Positions 37,002 through 46,762 of a stretch of DNA of 64,000 bases are shown piece by piece. A program made the position numbers and the translations under genes. Source of the stretch: Dechloromonas sp. A34 (GTDB lineage: Bacteria; Pseudomonadota; Gammaproteobacteria; Burkholderiales; Rhodocyclaceae); the NCBI RefSeq assembly GCF_026261605.1, contig NZ_CP102486.1:3844001-3908000 (forward strand), given 5' to 3'. The notes under the pieces are model-generated. The model made no database searches and was not told the origin of the DNA. It worked only from the letters and a program-made list of their open reading frames with translations. How positions within the stretch are numbered: the first letter of the stretch is position 1; each line of letters opens with the position of its first letter.

Positions 37002-37696
37002 GGCGCGTGCTCCGTCAGGTGGTCGCCGACGATCTCGCCGTCGAGAAACTTGACCTGGCGCTTGGCGTGGGCCGCGATGTCCGGCTCGTGGGTGACCAGC
37101 ACGATGGTGATCCCTTCGGCGTTGAGTTCGCCGAACAGGCGCATGATTTCTTCGCTGGTGTGGCTGTCGAGATTGCCGGTCGGCTCGTCAGCGAGAATCA
37201 GACGCGGCTTGTTGACCAGGGCACGGGCGATCGCGACGCGCTGCTGCTGGCCGCCGGAAATGCGGCTGGGCAACGACTCGGCATACTTGCCGAGGCCGAC
37301 CTTGTCGAGCAACTCGCGGGCGGAGGCACGGCGACTTTCTTTGTCGGCGCCGGCATAGACCAGCGGCAGCGCGACATTGTCCTGCAGGCTCATCCGCGGC
37401 AGCAGGTTGAAGCCCTGGAAGACGAAGCCCAGCGTCCGGTTGCGCAGGATGGCCAGGGCATCCTTGTCGAGATGGGCGACGTTGTGGCCGGTCAGATAGT
37501 AATCGCCGATGGTCGGCGTATCGAGGCAGCCAAGCAGGTTCATGAAGGTCGATTTACCCGAACCGGAAGGCCCCATGATCGCGATGTACTCGCCCGGCCC
37601 GACGTCCAGATTGACGCCGCGCAGCGCCGGGAACAAGCCGGCGGCGGTTTCGTACGACTTGCCCAGGCCGACGACCCGGATGACGGACTCGGTCAT
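36995..37696 (-). CDS. MacB-like ABC transporter ATPase
   Basis: ATPase of 233 residues for the adjacent permease. Walker [22 protein letters not shown]-loop [12 protein letters not shown], signature [16 protein letters not shown] and Walker [13 protein letters not shown] are intact; the LLGCLDTPT segment is typical of the LolD/MacB branch. It overlaps both neighbours and belongs to a tolC-macA-macB operon. Confidence 0.94.
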   Translation of the reverse strand: MTESVIRVVGLGKSYETAAGLFPALRGVNLDVGPGEYIAIMGPSGSGKSTFMNLLGCLDTPTIGDYYLTGHNVAHLDKDALAILRNRTLGFVFQGFNLLPRMSLQDNVALPLVYAGADKESRRASARELLDKVGLGKYAESLPSRISGGQQQRVAIARALVNKPRLILADEPTGNLDSHTSEEIMRLFGELNAEGITIVLVTHEPDIAAHAKRQVKFLDGEIVGDHLTEHAPC

Positions 37697-38943
37697 CAGA
37701 ACATCCGCATGCCGACGCTGGACGGCGGCTTGACGCCGTTCGAATTCTCGCCGGTAACGATGCGATCGCCGGCCTTCAGGTCGCCGCCGACGATCTCTGT
37801 ATTGCGGTTGTCGGTAATACCGAGCTGGACGCTGACCGGCTTGATTTCGCCGTCCTGCAGCACATGGACCGTGCCGCTCTGGCCGTCGCGCTTCTTGCCC
37901 TTGCCAGCCCCCGCCCCGCGCGGCCCACGCGTGCCACCACCCTCCGGAGCAGCCGCCGGCGCCGGAGCCCCGGCCACCGCCTGGACCTTCTGCCCATTCT
38001 CCGGCTTCTTGTCGGCAGCGTCGGCCGGCTTGAAGCGCAGCGCGGCATTCGGCACCAGCAGCACATCATCGCGCTTCTGGACAGCGATATTGACGTAGGC
38101 CGTCATGCCCGGCAGCAAGACCAGTTCCGGGTTGGCAACATTGATCCGGACGTTGTAGGTGACGACGTTCTGCTGATTGGTCGGGTTCAGGCGAATCTGC
38201 TGCACGTCGCCGATGAAGCTGCGGTTGGGGAAGGCATCGACGGTGAAGCGCGCCTTCTGGCCCTCGCGGATCAGGCCGATATCGGCTTCGGCGAAGCTGG
38301 TGTCGATGCGCATCTCGGAAAGATCCTGGGCGATCTTGATCAGCACCGGCGTCTGGAAGCTGGCCGCTACCGTCTGACCGAGATCGACGACGCGGTCGAC
38401 GACGACGCCATCGACCGGCGAACGGATCACCGTGAAATTGAGGTTGGCCCGGTCGCGCTCGTTCTGCGCCCGCGCCAGAGCCAATTGGGCCTGTGCCGAC
38501 TTCAGGGCCTGGCGGGACTGGTCGTACTCCTGTTTCGAAACATATTCCTGGGCTAACAGCTGCCGGATACGCACCTCGTTGACCTGGGCCAGTTCCAGGG
38601 TGGCCTGGGCATTGGCGACACTCGCCGCGCTTTGCCGCTCGGTCGCCGAAACCAGTGCATCGTCGAGTTCGAGCAGGGGCTGCCCCTTTTTCACCGTATC
38701 GTTGAAATCGACATAGAGCTTCTTCACGGTACCGGAGACCTGCGTCCCGACGCTGACCAGCACGACCGGGTTCAAGGTGCCGTTGGCTGAAACGGTTTGC
38801 GTGACGTCGCCCTTTTCGACGCTCGCCAGCTTGTACCGGGTTTCCGGGTTCTGCGCGGCACGCTGCTTGGCGTACCAGACGCCGCCGCCGATCAGGCTGC
38901 CGGCAATGGCGACGCCGAGAATAATCTTGCTGATGCGTTTCAT
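37696..38943 (-). CDS. MacA-like periplasmic adaptor protein
   Basis: Membrane-fusion protein of 415 residues that links the MacB-like transporter to the TolC-like outer-membrane channel. An N-terminal membrane anchor (ISKIILGVAIAGSLIGGGVWYA) is followed by the lipoyl half-motifs (SANGTLNPVVLVSVGTQVSGTV and NLNFTVIRSPVDGVV), an alpha-hairpin of about 80 residues and beta domains. A Gly/Pro/Ala-rich insert (AVAGAPAPAAAPEGGG) interrupts the last domain and is unlike E. coli MacA. It overlaps its neighbours at both ends. Confidence 0.92.
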   Translation of the reverse strand: MKRISKIILGVAIAGSLIGGGVWYAKQRAAQNPETRYKLASVEKGDVTQTVSANGTLNPVVLVSVGTQVSGTVKKLYVDFNDTVKKGQPLLELDDALVSATERQSAASVANAQATLELAQVNEVRIRQLLAQEYVSKQEYDQSRQALKSAQAQLALARAQNERDRANLNFTVIRSPVDGVVVDRVVDLGQTVAASFQTPVLIKIAQDLSEMRIDTSFAEADIGLIREGQKARFTVDAFPNRSFIGDVQQIRLNPTNQQNVVTYNVRINVANPELVLLPGMTAYVNIAVQKRDDVLLVPNAALRFKPADAADKKPENGQKVQAVAGAPAPAAAPEGGGTRGPRGAGAGKGKKRDGQSGTVHVLQDGEIKPVSVQLGITDNRNTEIVGGDLKAGDRIVTGENSNGVKPPSSVGMRMF

Positions 38944-40333
38944 GGTCTTCCTTCCGCTGCCGGTTGCAGCAGCGTGTAATCGAGCGCGCCCATGGTCTGG
39001 GCCAAGGTGGCGCGGAAAACATTCCAGTCGAGTTCAGCCTGAATGCGCTGCAGGCGGGCACTGGCCAGGGCGCTTTGCGCCGTCAGCAGTTCAAGCACGG
39101 TGCCGACGCCAGCCCTGTAGCGACCGAGGGCGACGCGCTCCGACTGCTCGGCGCTGGCCACCAGATCGGCCGTCGTTTTCAGGCTCTGGGTGGCCGTGGT
39201 CAGGCTCTGGTAGGCACGCCAGACATCGAGCGCCACCTGCGACCGCAGCCGGTCGCGCTGCGCCGCCCGGACTTCGGCCTGCGCCGCCGCCGAGCGGACG
39301 CGGTAGGTGGTGTCGAAACCCGTGAACAGCGGCACGTTGAGGGTCAGCCCGACATTGCCACCGTTGCTGACGACGCCGCCGACATCCTGCCAGGTCGGAT
39401 CGGTCGCCAGCGACAGGGTCGGGCGGCCCTGGGCCCGGGCCAGGTCGACACTGGCTTCGGCGGCCTTGACCTGGGCTTCGGCGGCCTGCAGATCGGGGCG
39501 GCGCGCCCGGGCATCGGCAATCAGCGCGTCGACATCGCGCTGGAAGGCGGCATCGGGCATCACCGCCGGAATCTCGGCCAGGGCCATCCGCTGCTGGGCG
39601 TCGAAACCCATCGCGTTGGCCAATGCGCCAAGCGCGTTCCGGGCGTCGCCCTCGGCCCGGATCCGGTTCAGCGTCGCCTGCGACAGCGCCGTCTGCGCCT
39701 GCAGCCGGTCGGCCGGGGTGCCGACGCCAACGTTGTAACGGGCATCGGCAGCGGCAAAGCTCTCGCGCGCCGCGCGTTCTGCCTCGCCGGTAGAGATCAC
39801 CGCCGCCCGTGTCGCCTGGGCCGTGTAATAGGTTTGCAGTGCCGCCAGGAAGAGACTCTGGACCGTGGCATTCTGGGTCGAGGCCGCGGCATTCAGCAAT
39901 TGCCGGGCATTCTCGATATTGGCCGAGCGCTGGCCGAAATCGAAAACCAGCCAAGACAAGGTCAGCGCCGCGCTACTCTGATTGGTGCCGCGCCCTTCGC
40001 TGACCGTGCGGCCGGTGCTCAGCCGGGCATCGAGACCGGGCAGCCAGGCCGCCTGGGCGACCCCGACCTGCGCCGCCTGAACGCGCGCCGCAGCCCACAC
40101 TTCGCGGGTCTGCGGATTGTTGCAAAGGGCGAGGTCGACGGCATCGATGGCCGTCAGCGGCGTGGCTGGAATCTCGGTGGCACAGGGCGCTTCGCCGACG
40201 CGGGCGGCCAGTTGCGGCGACGGCCGGAGCGGTGCCATGCCCTCGGTATCAAAGGGTCGTTCAGCCCGCCGGCCAGGGCGGGAAGGCTCAGGCAGCACAA
40301 CAAGGCAAATGATCGGCTAAATGGATTCGACAT
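38940..40333 (-). CDS. TolC-family outer membrane efflux protein, with a one-base frameshift near 40266
   Basis: Outer-membrane channel of the efflux operon. The signal peptide MSNPFSRSFALLCCLSLPALAGG begins at 40333 but runs into a different frame. One missing base in the CCC at 40265-40267 would join it to AERPFDTEGMAPLRPSPQ and the rest of the protein, for 464 residues. The mature part has the two OEP repeats (AIDAVDLALCNNPQTREVWAA and the later half beginning near LRSQVALDVWRAYQSL). The stop overlaps the macA start as ATGA. Without the repair the longest frame lacks a signal peptide. Confidence 0.88.
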
Positions 40334-40451
40334 GGCCGCTAGTTTAGCCGGAGCGGCGCGCGACTGGCTGTTAGCAATTGTTACTGGTGCGCTGCATTCC
40401 GGGCGGCCCAATCCATCGCCAACAAGCGGGAAGGCAATTCCGCTCAGGCCG

Positions 40452-40760
40452 TCATTGCGAGACCCGCCTCAGCACAACCGCCAGTTCCGGATAAGTGCCC
40501 AGCCAGCCGGCTTCGATACGTTGCCGGATCCGGATGGAATCGGCGATCTCGCGAGCCGCAGCCGAGCGCTCCAGCAGGTTCGGGAAAGCTTTCTCGGCAT
40601 CGACCAGCAAGAAGATTCGCATCAGCAGATCACCGCACTCCCGGTAGTACTTTGGATCGGGGCCGGGATGGTCACCGGAATCGCAGGCATCGAGATAGGC
40701 CGCCGACGCGGCGGCAGTTGCCTCGAGGGACTGCAGGGTGCTCTGATTAAAGCCGAACAT
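40452..40760 (-). CDS. Hypothetical protein
   Basis: A 102-residue, mostly helical protein with two cysteines (YLDACDSGDHPGPDPKYYRECGD). No signal peptide, membrane helix or known family is recognised. GAAGGG lies 5 bp before the ATG, supporting translation. It stands alone between the tolC-type and glpD genes. Confidence 0.6.
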   Translation of the reverse strand: MFGFNQSTLQSLEATAAASAAYLDACDSGDHPGPDPKYYRECGDLLMRIFLLVDAEKAFPNLLERSAAAREIADSIRIRQRIEAGWLGTYPELAVVLRRVSQ

Positions 40761-40913
40761 GGCGGCCCTTCTTTCGATAGCCTGAGGAACGTAGATATTC
40801 CAAGGTTAACGGAACGTCGTTAGCCTGTCAGCGAACTATTTCACAAAAAGCTGAAATGACATCGAATTGCACCGGGAATCCCTCTGACTAGCCCGATGCA
40901 ATGCCACGCCACC

Positions 40914-42460
40914 TCAGGCCAGTTGAAACCGGCGCGCGCTTTGCCGGGCTAGCGCAACCATCGCGGACAGACGCTCCGCCGGCACCGCCAGTTCCTCGCC
41001 GACAATTTCGCCGACCCGCCCGATACAGGCTTCGGCTGCCCAGGCATCGAGAAACAGGGCGCGGCTGCGCCGGGCCAGGATGTCGTCGATCGTCCGCGCC
41101 GCTTCGTGGCGCAGCGCGAAGCGGACCATGGCCTCGCTGAGCTCTAGATCGGGATGCAGCAGCCGGTCATGGCCGGGCAATTCGGCGAGCCGCGGCGTGT
41201 CGCTGCCGTAAGGCCCCGTGGCCTGGCCATTCCAGCCATGCAGTTTCAGGGCAGCCGTTGTGCACGGCACGGCTGGCAGGCCGCCGACCCGGGCGGCGCG
41301 GTCGACGACCTGTTCGGCCATCAGCCGGTACGTGGTCCATTTGCCGCCGGCCACGGTGACCAGACCGCCAGTGCTGACCAGCACGGCATGTTCGCGGGAC
41401 AACGCGGCGGTGTTTCCGCCACCGTCATGCGCCGGGTGGAGCAGCGGGCGCAGGCCGGCGAAGGCACTGCGGATGTCGGCGCGCTGCGGTGCCCGGGCGA
41501 GCACGCCGGCCGCCGTCCGCAACAGGAAATCGACCTCCTCGGCAAACGGCTGCGGCGTATCCGGCAGGTCGCGGCGCGGGGTATCGGTGGTGCCGAGCAG
41601 CACCTTGCCCTGCCAGGGAATGGCGAACATCACCCGGCCGTCTTCGGTTTCCGGGATCAGCAGCGCCGTGCCGCCGGGCAGGAAATCGGCATCGAGTACG
41701 AGATGGATGCCCTGGCTGGGAGTCAGCACCGGCCCGGCATCCGGCGTCTCGAAGCGGCGCACGGCATCGGCATAGACGCCGGTGGCGTTGATCACCACTT
41801 TGGCCTGCAGTTCGAAAGTCTCGCCACTTTCGGCATCCGTGGCGACCACCCCGCAGACTTGGTCGCCGGCCTTGAGCAGGCCATTGACCGGCAGGTAGTT
41901 CAGGCAGGTCGCGCCGAGCTCGCTGGCGGTGCGCATCAGCGCGATGGCCAGCCGGGCGTCGTCGAACTGGCCGTCCCAGTAGCGCACGCCACCACGCACC
42001 CCTTGGGCCAGCAGTCCGGGCAAGGCGGCCAGGACCTCGGTCCGGTCGAGAAGGCGCGAGGGGCCAGATTGTGCGCCCCGGCCAGCAGGTCATAGAGCTT
42101 CAGCCCGCTGCGGTAGAACAGGCGCTCGACCGCCGAGCGGGCGGGAATGATGAAAGGCAGCGCCAGCACCAGATGGCCGGCATTGTCGAGCAGGCGGCGG
42201 CGTTCGATCAGGGCGTGGCGGACCAGTGCCAGGTCGCCCTGGCGCAGGTAGCGCACGCCGCCATGAATCAGCTTGGTGCTGCGCGACGAGGTGCCCGAGG
42301 CGTAGTCGCCGCGTTCGAGCAGCAGCGTGCGATAGCCACGCTCGGCGGCATCGACCGCGGCGCCCAGGCCGCTCGCCCCGCCGCCGATGATCAGGACATC
42401 CCAGACCTGGCCGCTACGCAGGGTGGCCAGTTGCTCGGCACGGCTCGGGGTGTCGGCCAT
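40914..42460 (-). CDS. glpD: Aerobic glycerol-3-phosphate dehydrogenase, with a one-base frameshift near 42060
   Basis: Membrane-associated flavoprotein that oxidises glycerol-3-phosphate to dihydroxyacetone phosphate and reduces quinone. The FAD-binding motif DVLIIGGGASGLGAAVDAAERG and the SSRSTKLIHGGVRYL segment lie in the upstream frame; RGGVRYWDGQFDDARLAI and GGKWTTYRLMAEQVVDRA lie in the downstream frame. One missing base in the GGGG at 42060-42063 (CCCC on the coding strand) breaks the gene after AGAHNLAP. The repaired protein has 515 residues. Start and glpK stop overlap as TGATG. Confidence 0.9.
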
Positions 42461-43976
42461 CACTCCGCCTCCACCCAGTGCAGCGAGCGTTCCACGGCCC
42501 GCCGCCAGCCGGCCAGCGCCGTCGCCCGCCAGTCGGCCGAACGCGTGGGCTCGAAGCGGCGATCGACCTGCCAGAGGGCGCTCAGTTCAGCTTCATCCTG
42601 CCAGAAGCCGACCGCCAGACCGGCCAGGTAGGCGGCGCCAAGGGCAGTCGTCTCGGTGATGGTCGGGCGGACGACCGCCACTCCGAGCAGGTCGGCCTGG
42701 ATCTGGAGCAGCAGGTCGTTGGCCGCCGCCCCGCCGTCGACACGCAGTTCGGCCAGCGGGTGGCCGGCGTCCTGCTCCATGGCGATCAGCACTTCGGCGC
42801 TCTGGAAGGCGATGGCCTCGAGCGCGGCGCGGGCGATCTGGGCGCGGCCGCTGCCCGGGTCAGGCCGAGCAGGGCGCCGCGGGCATGCGGATCCCAGTAT
42901 GGTGCGCCGAGGCCGGTATGGGCCGGCACCAGATAGACGCCGCCGCTGTCCGGCACCGAGGCGGCCAGCGGCTCGATCTCGGCGGCGCTGGCGATCATGC
43001 CGAGGCCGTCGCGCAGCCACTGGACGACGGCGCCGCCCATGAAGACGCTGCCTTCAAGCAGGTAGGTTGTCTGGCCGTCATAGCGCCAGCCGACCGTACT
43101 CAACAGCCGGTGGTGCGAGGGCACCGCCTGCCGGCCGGCATTCATCAGCTGGAAACAGCCGGTGCCGTAGGTATTCTTGGCCATGCCGGGCGCCAGGCAA
43201 ACCTGTCCGAAAGTCGCCGCCTGCTGGTCGCCGGCCAGGCCGGCCAACGGGATTTCGCTGCCCAGCCACTCGGCGTCGATGGCGGCCACCACCCCGCTGC
43301 TGTCGACGACGCGCGGCAAGAGGGCGGCCGGGATGTCGATCCGGGCGAGCAGTTCCTCATCCCAGGCACCGCGCCGGAGGTCGAACAACAAAGTTCGCGA
43401 AGCATTCGAGGGGTCGGTAACATGGGCCCGCCCGCCGGTCAGTTTCCACGCCAGCCAGCTATCGACAGTGCCGAAGGCGAGTTCGCCCTTTTCCGCCCGC
43501 TGGCGGGCGCCGGGAATATGGTCGAGCAGCCAGGCCAGCTTGGTGCCGGAGAAATATGGGTCGAGCCGAAGCCCGGTCCGCTGCTCAAACAGTTCGCTGT
43601 GGCCAGCGGCGGCAAGCGCCGCACATTGTCCGGCGGTCCGCCGGTCCTGCCAGACGATGGCCGGGGCCACTGCCTGCCCCGTGCGGCGATCCCAGAGCAC
43701 CGTGGTTTCACGCTGGTTGGCGATGCCGATGGCGGCGACCTGCCCGGCCGTTACCCCGTTCTCACGCAGCACGGCACGCGCCACCGCGAGCTGGCTCTGC
43801 CAGATTTCCTCGGCATCCTGCTCGACCCAGCCGGGTTGCGGATAGGACTGGGCGAAGGGCTGCTGGCTGAGGCCGCAGAGCCGGCCCTGGCGATCGAACA
43901 AAATCGCCCGCGAACTGGTCGTGCCCTGGTCGAGGGCCAGGACATAGTGGCTGTTACGGTCGGCGGTGGCACTCAT
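42460..43976 (-). CDS. glpK: Glycerol kinase, with a one-base frameshift near 42855
   Basis: Phosphorylates glycerol to glycerol-3-phosphate for GlpD. The upstream frame carries [59 protein letters not shown] and [18 protein letters not shown]. It fails after LLGLTR; the other frame continues with [18 protein letters not shown] and [20 protein letters not shown] to the stop at 42460. Restoring one base beside the CCC at 42854-42856 gives 505 residues, the family length. No glpF or glpR is in the window. Confidence 0.92.
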
Positions 43977-44000
43977 GGCATCCCCTGAATGGTCATTCCC

Positions 44001-44013
44001 AAGGCTGGCACTA
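44001..44013 (-). repeat. Partial copy of the 29-bp hairpin element
   Basis: TAGTGCCAGCCTT on the minus strand matches the first 13 bases of the copy at 16152-16180 exactly, but the second arm is missing. Its TAG is the stop codon of the BamE-like lipoprotein gene. Confidence 0.5.
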
Positions 44014-44529
44014 GCGTCCACAGAAGGGCGCGGTGCCGTCCCGGCCACGGCGTTCCGGGCGCTGCATGGTCGTCCGGACCAGACCCGTGGTGCCGTCGAA
44101 CAGTACATCGAAACGGGCCAGACGGCTGAAGTCGTCACAGAACAGCCACTCCCAGACCAGTTCGTCGCGCGCCTCGAAATAGACCGTCCATTCCGGCGCC
44201 GGTGGGCCGAGCAGGCGCAGCACCGCCGCCTGGTCGCTCTTCCCCGTCTCGATGCGGGCGAAATGGGGTACATCCAGGACGTTCTCGATCTTCTGCAAGC
44301 GACCGTCGGCTCCGATGAATACCATGTAGGTGTGCGGACCCAAGGGGCCGCGCGGATAGGCCAGCTGCTCACCGCCGTCGGCGGCTTGCCAGCGCATGGC
44401 CGGTTCGCCCATTTCAGCCAGCACTTCGGCGCGGCCGGAAACGCCCGTCTGGAGTCGGCTTCCGGCATAGCCGGTGCAGCCGCTCAGGGTCAGGCAGAGC
44501 GTGAAAAACAGCCCGGCAAGTTTGATCAT
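44011..44529 (-). CDS. BamE/OmlA-like lipoprotein
   Basis: A small lipoprotein of 172 residues. [18 protein letters not shown] gives a lipobox with Cys18. The early segment [22 protein letters not shown] and the later [20 protein letters not shown] follow the pattern of BamE/SmpA proteins, in which a helix and a beta-hairpin repeat. A second similar repeat follows ([16 protein letters not shown]). The start at 44529 has GGGGA upstream; an in-frame ATG five codons earlier is possible. It lies 34 bp before glpK in the same direction, but a functional link is not evident. Confidence 0.7.
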   Translation of the reverse strand: MIKLAGLFFTLCLTLSGCTGYAGSRLQTGVSGRAEVLAEMGEPAMRWQAADGGEQLAYPRGPLGPHTYMVFIGADGRLQKIENVLDVPHFARIETGKSDQAAVLRLLGPPAPEWTVYFEARDELVWEWLFCDDFSRLARFDVLFDGTTGLVRTTMQRPERRGRDGTAPFCGR

Positions 44530-44637
44530 CGAAGCATTCCCCATGATTGACTTCTTGCTGCAATCCCCTGCAGCCAATTGTGCGCCCCTCGGCGGAAGAT
44601 GGCGAGCCGGCCCCTTGGGAGGCTAACTCCCGGGCGC

Positions 44638-44666
44638 TAGTACCACAAATTCAAAGACTGGCACTA
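44638..44666 (-). repeat. 29-bp hairpin element, copy 3
   Basis: On the minus strand TAGTGCCA, loop GTCTTTGAATTTG, then TGGTACTA; the ends pair over all 8 bp with one G-U pair. It lies in the gap before azlC, 34 bp from its start. A short GGGAG / CTCCC hairpin lies just to the left. Confidence 0.75.
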
Positions 44667-44700
44667 GACTAGGCGGCCGTCATCCAGAAAGAACAGTTCC

Positions 44701-45398
44701 TTGTCTTCCAGCTTCCGGTCCGGCGCCCGCGAGGGCTTCTTCGCCTTCCTCCCCCTCTCGGTCGGCCTCGTCCCCTGGGCACTGGTCATGGGCATGGCGA
44801 TGGCCAGCACCGGTTTCTCGCCGCTGCAGGCGATGGGCATGAACATCATCGTCTTCGCCGGCACCGCCCAGCTCGGCACCCTGCCGCTGATCGCCGCCGA
44901 GGCGCCGCTCTGGCTGATCGTCACTACCGCGCTCGCGCTGAACCTGCGCTTCGTCATCTTCAGCGCTGCCATCGCCCCCGGCTTTCGCGGCGTCGGCACC
45001 CCGGCCCGCTGGCTGGCCGGCCACCTGCTGACCGACGGCGTGTTCGCGACCTGTCTCGACAAGATGATGAAGGTCGAGGACCCGCACTGGCGGCTCGGCT
45101 ACTACCTGGCGCCGGCCATCTGGTCGTGGCTGCTTTGGCAGGTATTCGCGCTGATCGGCATCTACGCCGCCGGCTTCATCCCCAAGCAATGGTCGCTCGA
45201 ATTCATGGCGACCATCGCCCTGATCGTGCTGCTCGTTCCCATGGCCCGCATCCGCCCGATGCTGGTCGCGGCCCTGGTCGGCGGGCGAGCGCCACGCTGT
45301 TGCGCGACATCCCGCTGCGCCTCGGCGTCGTGGTCGGCATCTGCGCCGGCATTGCCGCCGGCTTCGCGGCCGAACACTGGGAGCACCGGAGGAAATAA
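44701..45398 (+). CDS. azlC: AzlC-family branched-chain amino acid permease, with a one-base frameshift near 45284
   Basis: Large subunit of a two-component exporter (AzlCD). The first 195 or so residues read EGFFAFLPLSVGLVPWALVMG, NIIVFAGTAQLGTLPLIAAEAP and LNLRFVIFSAAIAPGFRG, typical AzlC segments, with about six membrane helices. The frame goes wrong after AALVGG; one missing G in the GGG at 45283-45285 would continue ASATLLRDIPLRLGVVVGICAGIAAG to a stop at 45398, for 232 residues. The start is TTG at 44701; no other start exists between it and an upstream stop. azlD follows 2 bp later. Confidence 0.86.
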
Positions 45399-45400
45399 CC

Positions 45401-45727
45401 ATGACCTACGACGCCTCGCTGTGGCTAATCTTCATCCTGATCGCGCTGGCCACGACGCTGCCGCGCGCCAGCTTCATCGTGCTCGGCAACCGCGTCGCCC
45501 TGCCCTCGGTGCTCCAGCGCGCCCTGCGCTATGCCCCGGCCGCCGCCCTGGCGGCAATCGTCGTGCCCGACGTGCTGGTCGTCGGCGGCGTGGTCGAGGT
45601 CTTCAACCCCAAGCTCGCCGCGGCGATCGCCGCCGTCGCCGCCGCGCTGGCCTGGCGCAACCCCTGGCTGCCCTTCATCGCCGGCATGGCAGTGCTGCTC
45701 GGCCTGCGCTACCTGCTCGGCGGCTAG
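45401..45727 (+). CDS. azlD: AzlD-family small subunit of branched-chain amino acid exporter
   Basis: Small partner of AzlC, 108 residues, with four predicted membrane helices (LWLIFILIALATTLPRA, LRYAPAAALAAIVVPDVLVV, LAAAIAAVAAALAW and FIAGMAVLLGLRYL). RBS GAGG is 8 bp before the ATG. Its stop overlaps the stop of the convergent nadM gene by 4 bp. Confidence 0.9.
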   Translation: MTYDASLWLIFILIALATTLPRASFIVLGNRVALPSVLQRALRYAPAAALAAIVVPDVLVVGGVVEVFNPKLAAAIAAVAAALAWRNPWLPFIAGMAVLLGLRYLLGG

Positions 45728-46752
45728 TCGGCCAAGCTCAGAAAGTGGTCGAGGATATTGAAATGGTCTTCGAAGAACAGCCCTTCCATCGCCGGCAATT
45801 CGGCGACTGGCACCCATTTGGCCAGGGCGGCATCGTCGGCCCCGGCCACTTCCGGCAGCCGGCACTGGCCGAGCTCGAAGCGGTGGGCGTGGGTGATGGT
45901 GCGGCCGCGCAGGCTGCGGTCGGGGTGGTCGAAGACGGCGACTTCGGTCAGTGCCGCTTCCAGCGTCGAATCGAGCAGGGCCAGCCCGGTTTCCTCGCGC
46001 AGTTCGCGGATCGCGCCCTGCAAGACCCGCTCGCGCGGCTCGAGAAAGCCGCCGGGCAGCGCCCATAGCCCCTTGCCCGGCGCCTGCCCGCGTTCGACGA
46101 GCAGCACATGGTCGGCCGCCGTGACCACGGCATCGACCGTGACAAAGGGGCCGCTGCCCCAGATCCGCTTGTTGTCCTCGATGGCCAGGTGTTCGCCGCG
46201 CAGGCGGGCGAACGGCGGCAACTGCGCCCAGCCCTTGAGGTAATGCCCGATAGCCGGCGGCAGCAAGCCGCCGAGCAAGGCCTGGGTCGCCGCCGCGTCC
46301 TCGCCTTCGAAATAGATACGGCGGATGGCGGTGGCGTCGATTTCACCGTATGACGGCGCGGCGACGAATTCCCAGCCGGGAAAGCGCTTCAGGTAGTGGC
46401 TGGAGGCATCCTTCAGGTGTCCAACCAGAGCGATCCGCGCGCTCGGAGTGCAGTAGCTCGCGACCTCGGCGGCGACCGCCTCGCCCCAGCGCCGGTCGTC
46501 GTAATAGTCGCGGATCGGCACGAAGCGAACACGATGCCGGCTTTCCGAATCGAGGGTGGTCGCGATCATGATGGCGCGCTCCTCCCAAGTGAAGGGATTC
46601 TTGACATTGCGCGCCGCATGCGCCGAACCAAGCACCACGATGACCTGCGGCGCGCTGGCCAGGGCCTTGGCGAGCAGGGCGGCATGGCCGTTGTGGAAGG
46701 GCTGGAAACGGCCGATGAGGACCGCCACATCGTAAGTTCCGTTGCTGTTCAT
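45724..46752 (-). CDS. nadM: Bifunctional NMN adenylyltransferase/Nudix hydrolase
   Basis: A 342-residue fusion. The N-terminal NadM-like domain makes NAD from NMN and ATP (GRFQPFHNGHAALLAKAL with the HxGH motif, and the ERAIMIATTL segment). The C-terminal Nudix domain (from about residue 200) carries an intact box GGFLEPRERVLQGAIRELREETGL and probably hydrolyses ADP-ribose. It is the last gene of the pncA-pncB-nadE-nadM operon and acts on NMN made in the salvage route. Confidence 0.94.
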   Translation of the reverse strand: MNSNGTYDVAVLIGRFQPFHNGHAALLAKALASAPQVIVVLGSAHAARNVKNPFTWEERAIMIATTLDSESRHRVRFVPIRDYYDDRRWGEAVAAEVASYCTPSARIALVGHLKDASSHYLKRFPGWEFVAAPSYGEIDATAIRRIYFEGEDAAATQALLGGLLPPAIGHYLKGWAQLPPFARLRGEHLAIEDNKRIWGSGPFVTVDAVVTAADHVLLVERGQAPGKGLWALPGGFLEPRERVLQGAIRELREETGLALLDSTLEAALTEVAVFDHPDRSLRGRTITHAHRFELGQCRLPEVAGADDAALAKWVPVAELPAMEGLFFEDHFNILDHFLSLAD

Positions 46753-46762
46753 GGCTGCTCCC

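Noticed and set aside
38964..40823. A 619-codon plus-strand frame opposite the tolC-type gene
   Set aside because: Antisense shadow; its composition (Arg/Gln/Gly/His-rich) is typical of the complement of a GC-rich gene.
44618..44632. GGGAG / CTCCC hairpin before azlC as a terminator of the minus-strand lipoprotein gene
   Set aside because: It lies upstream of that gene's start rather than after its stop, the stem is only 5 bp and no T run follows.
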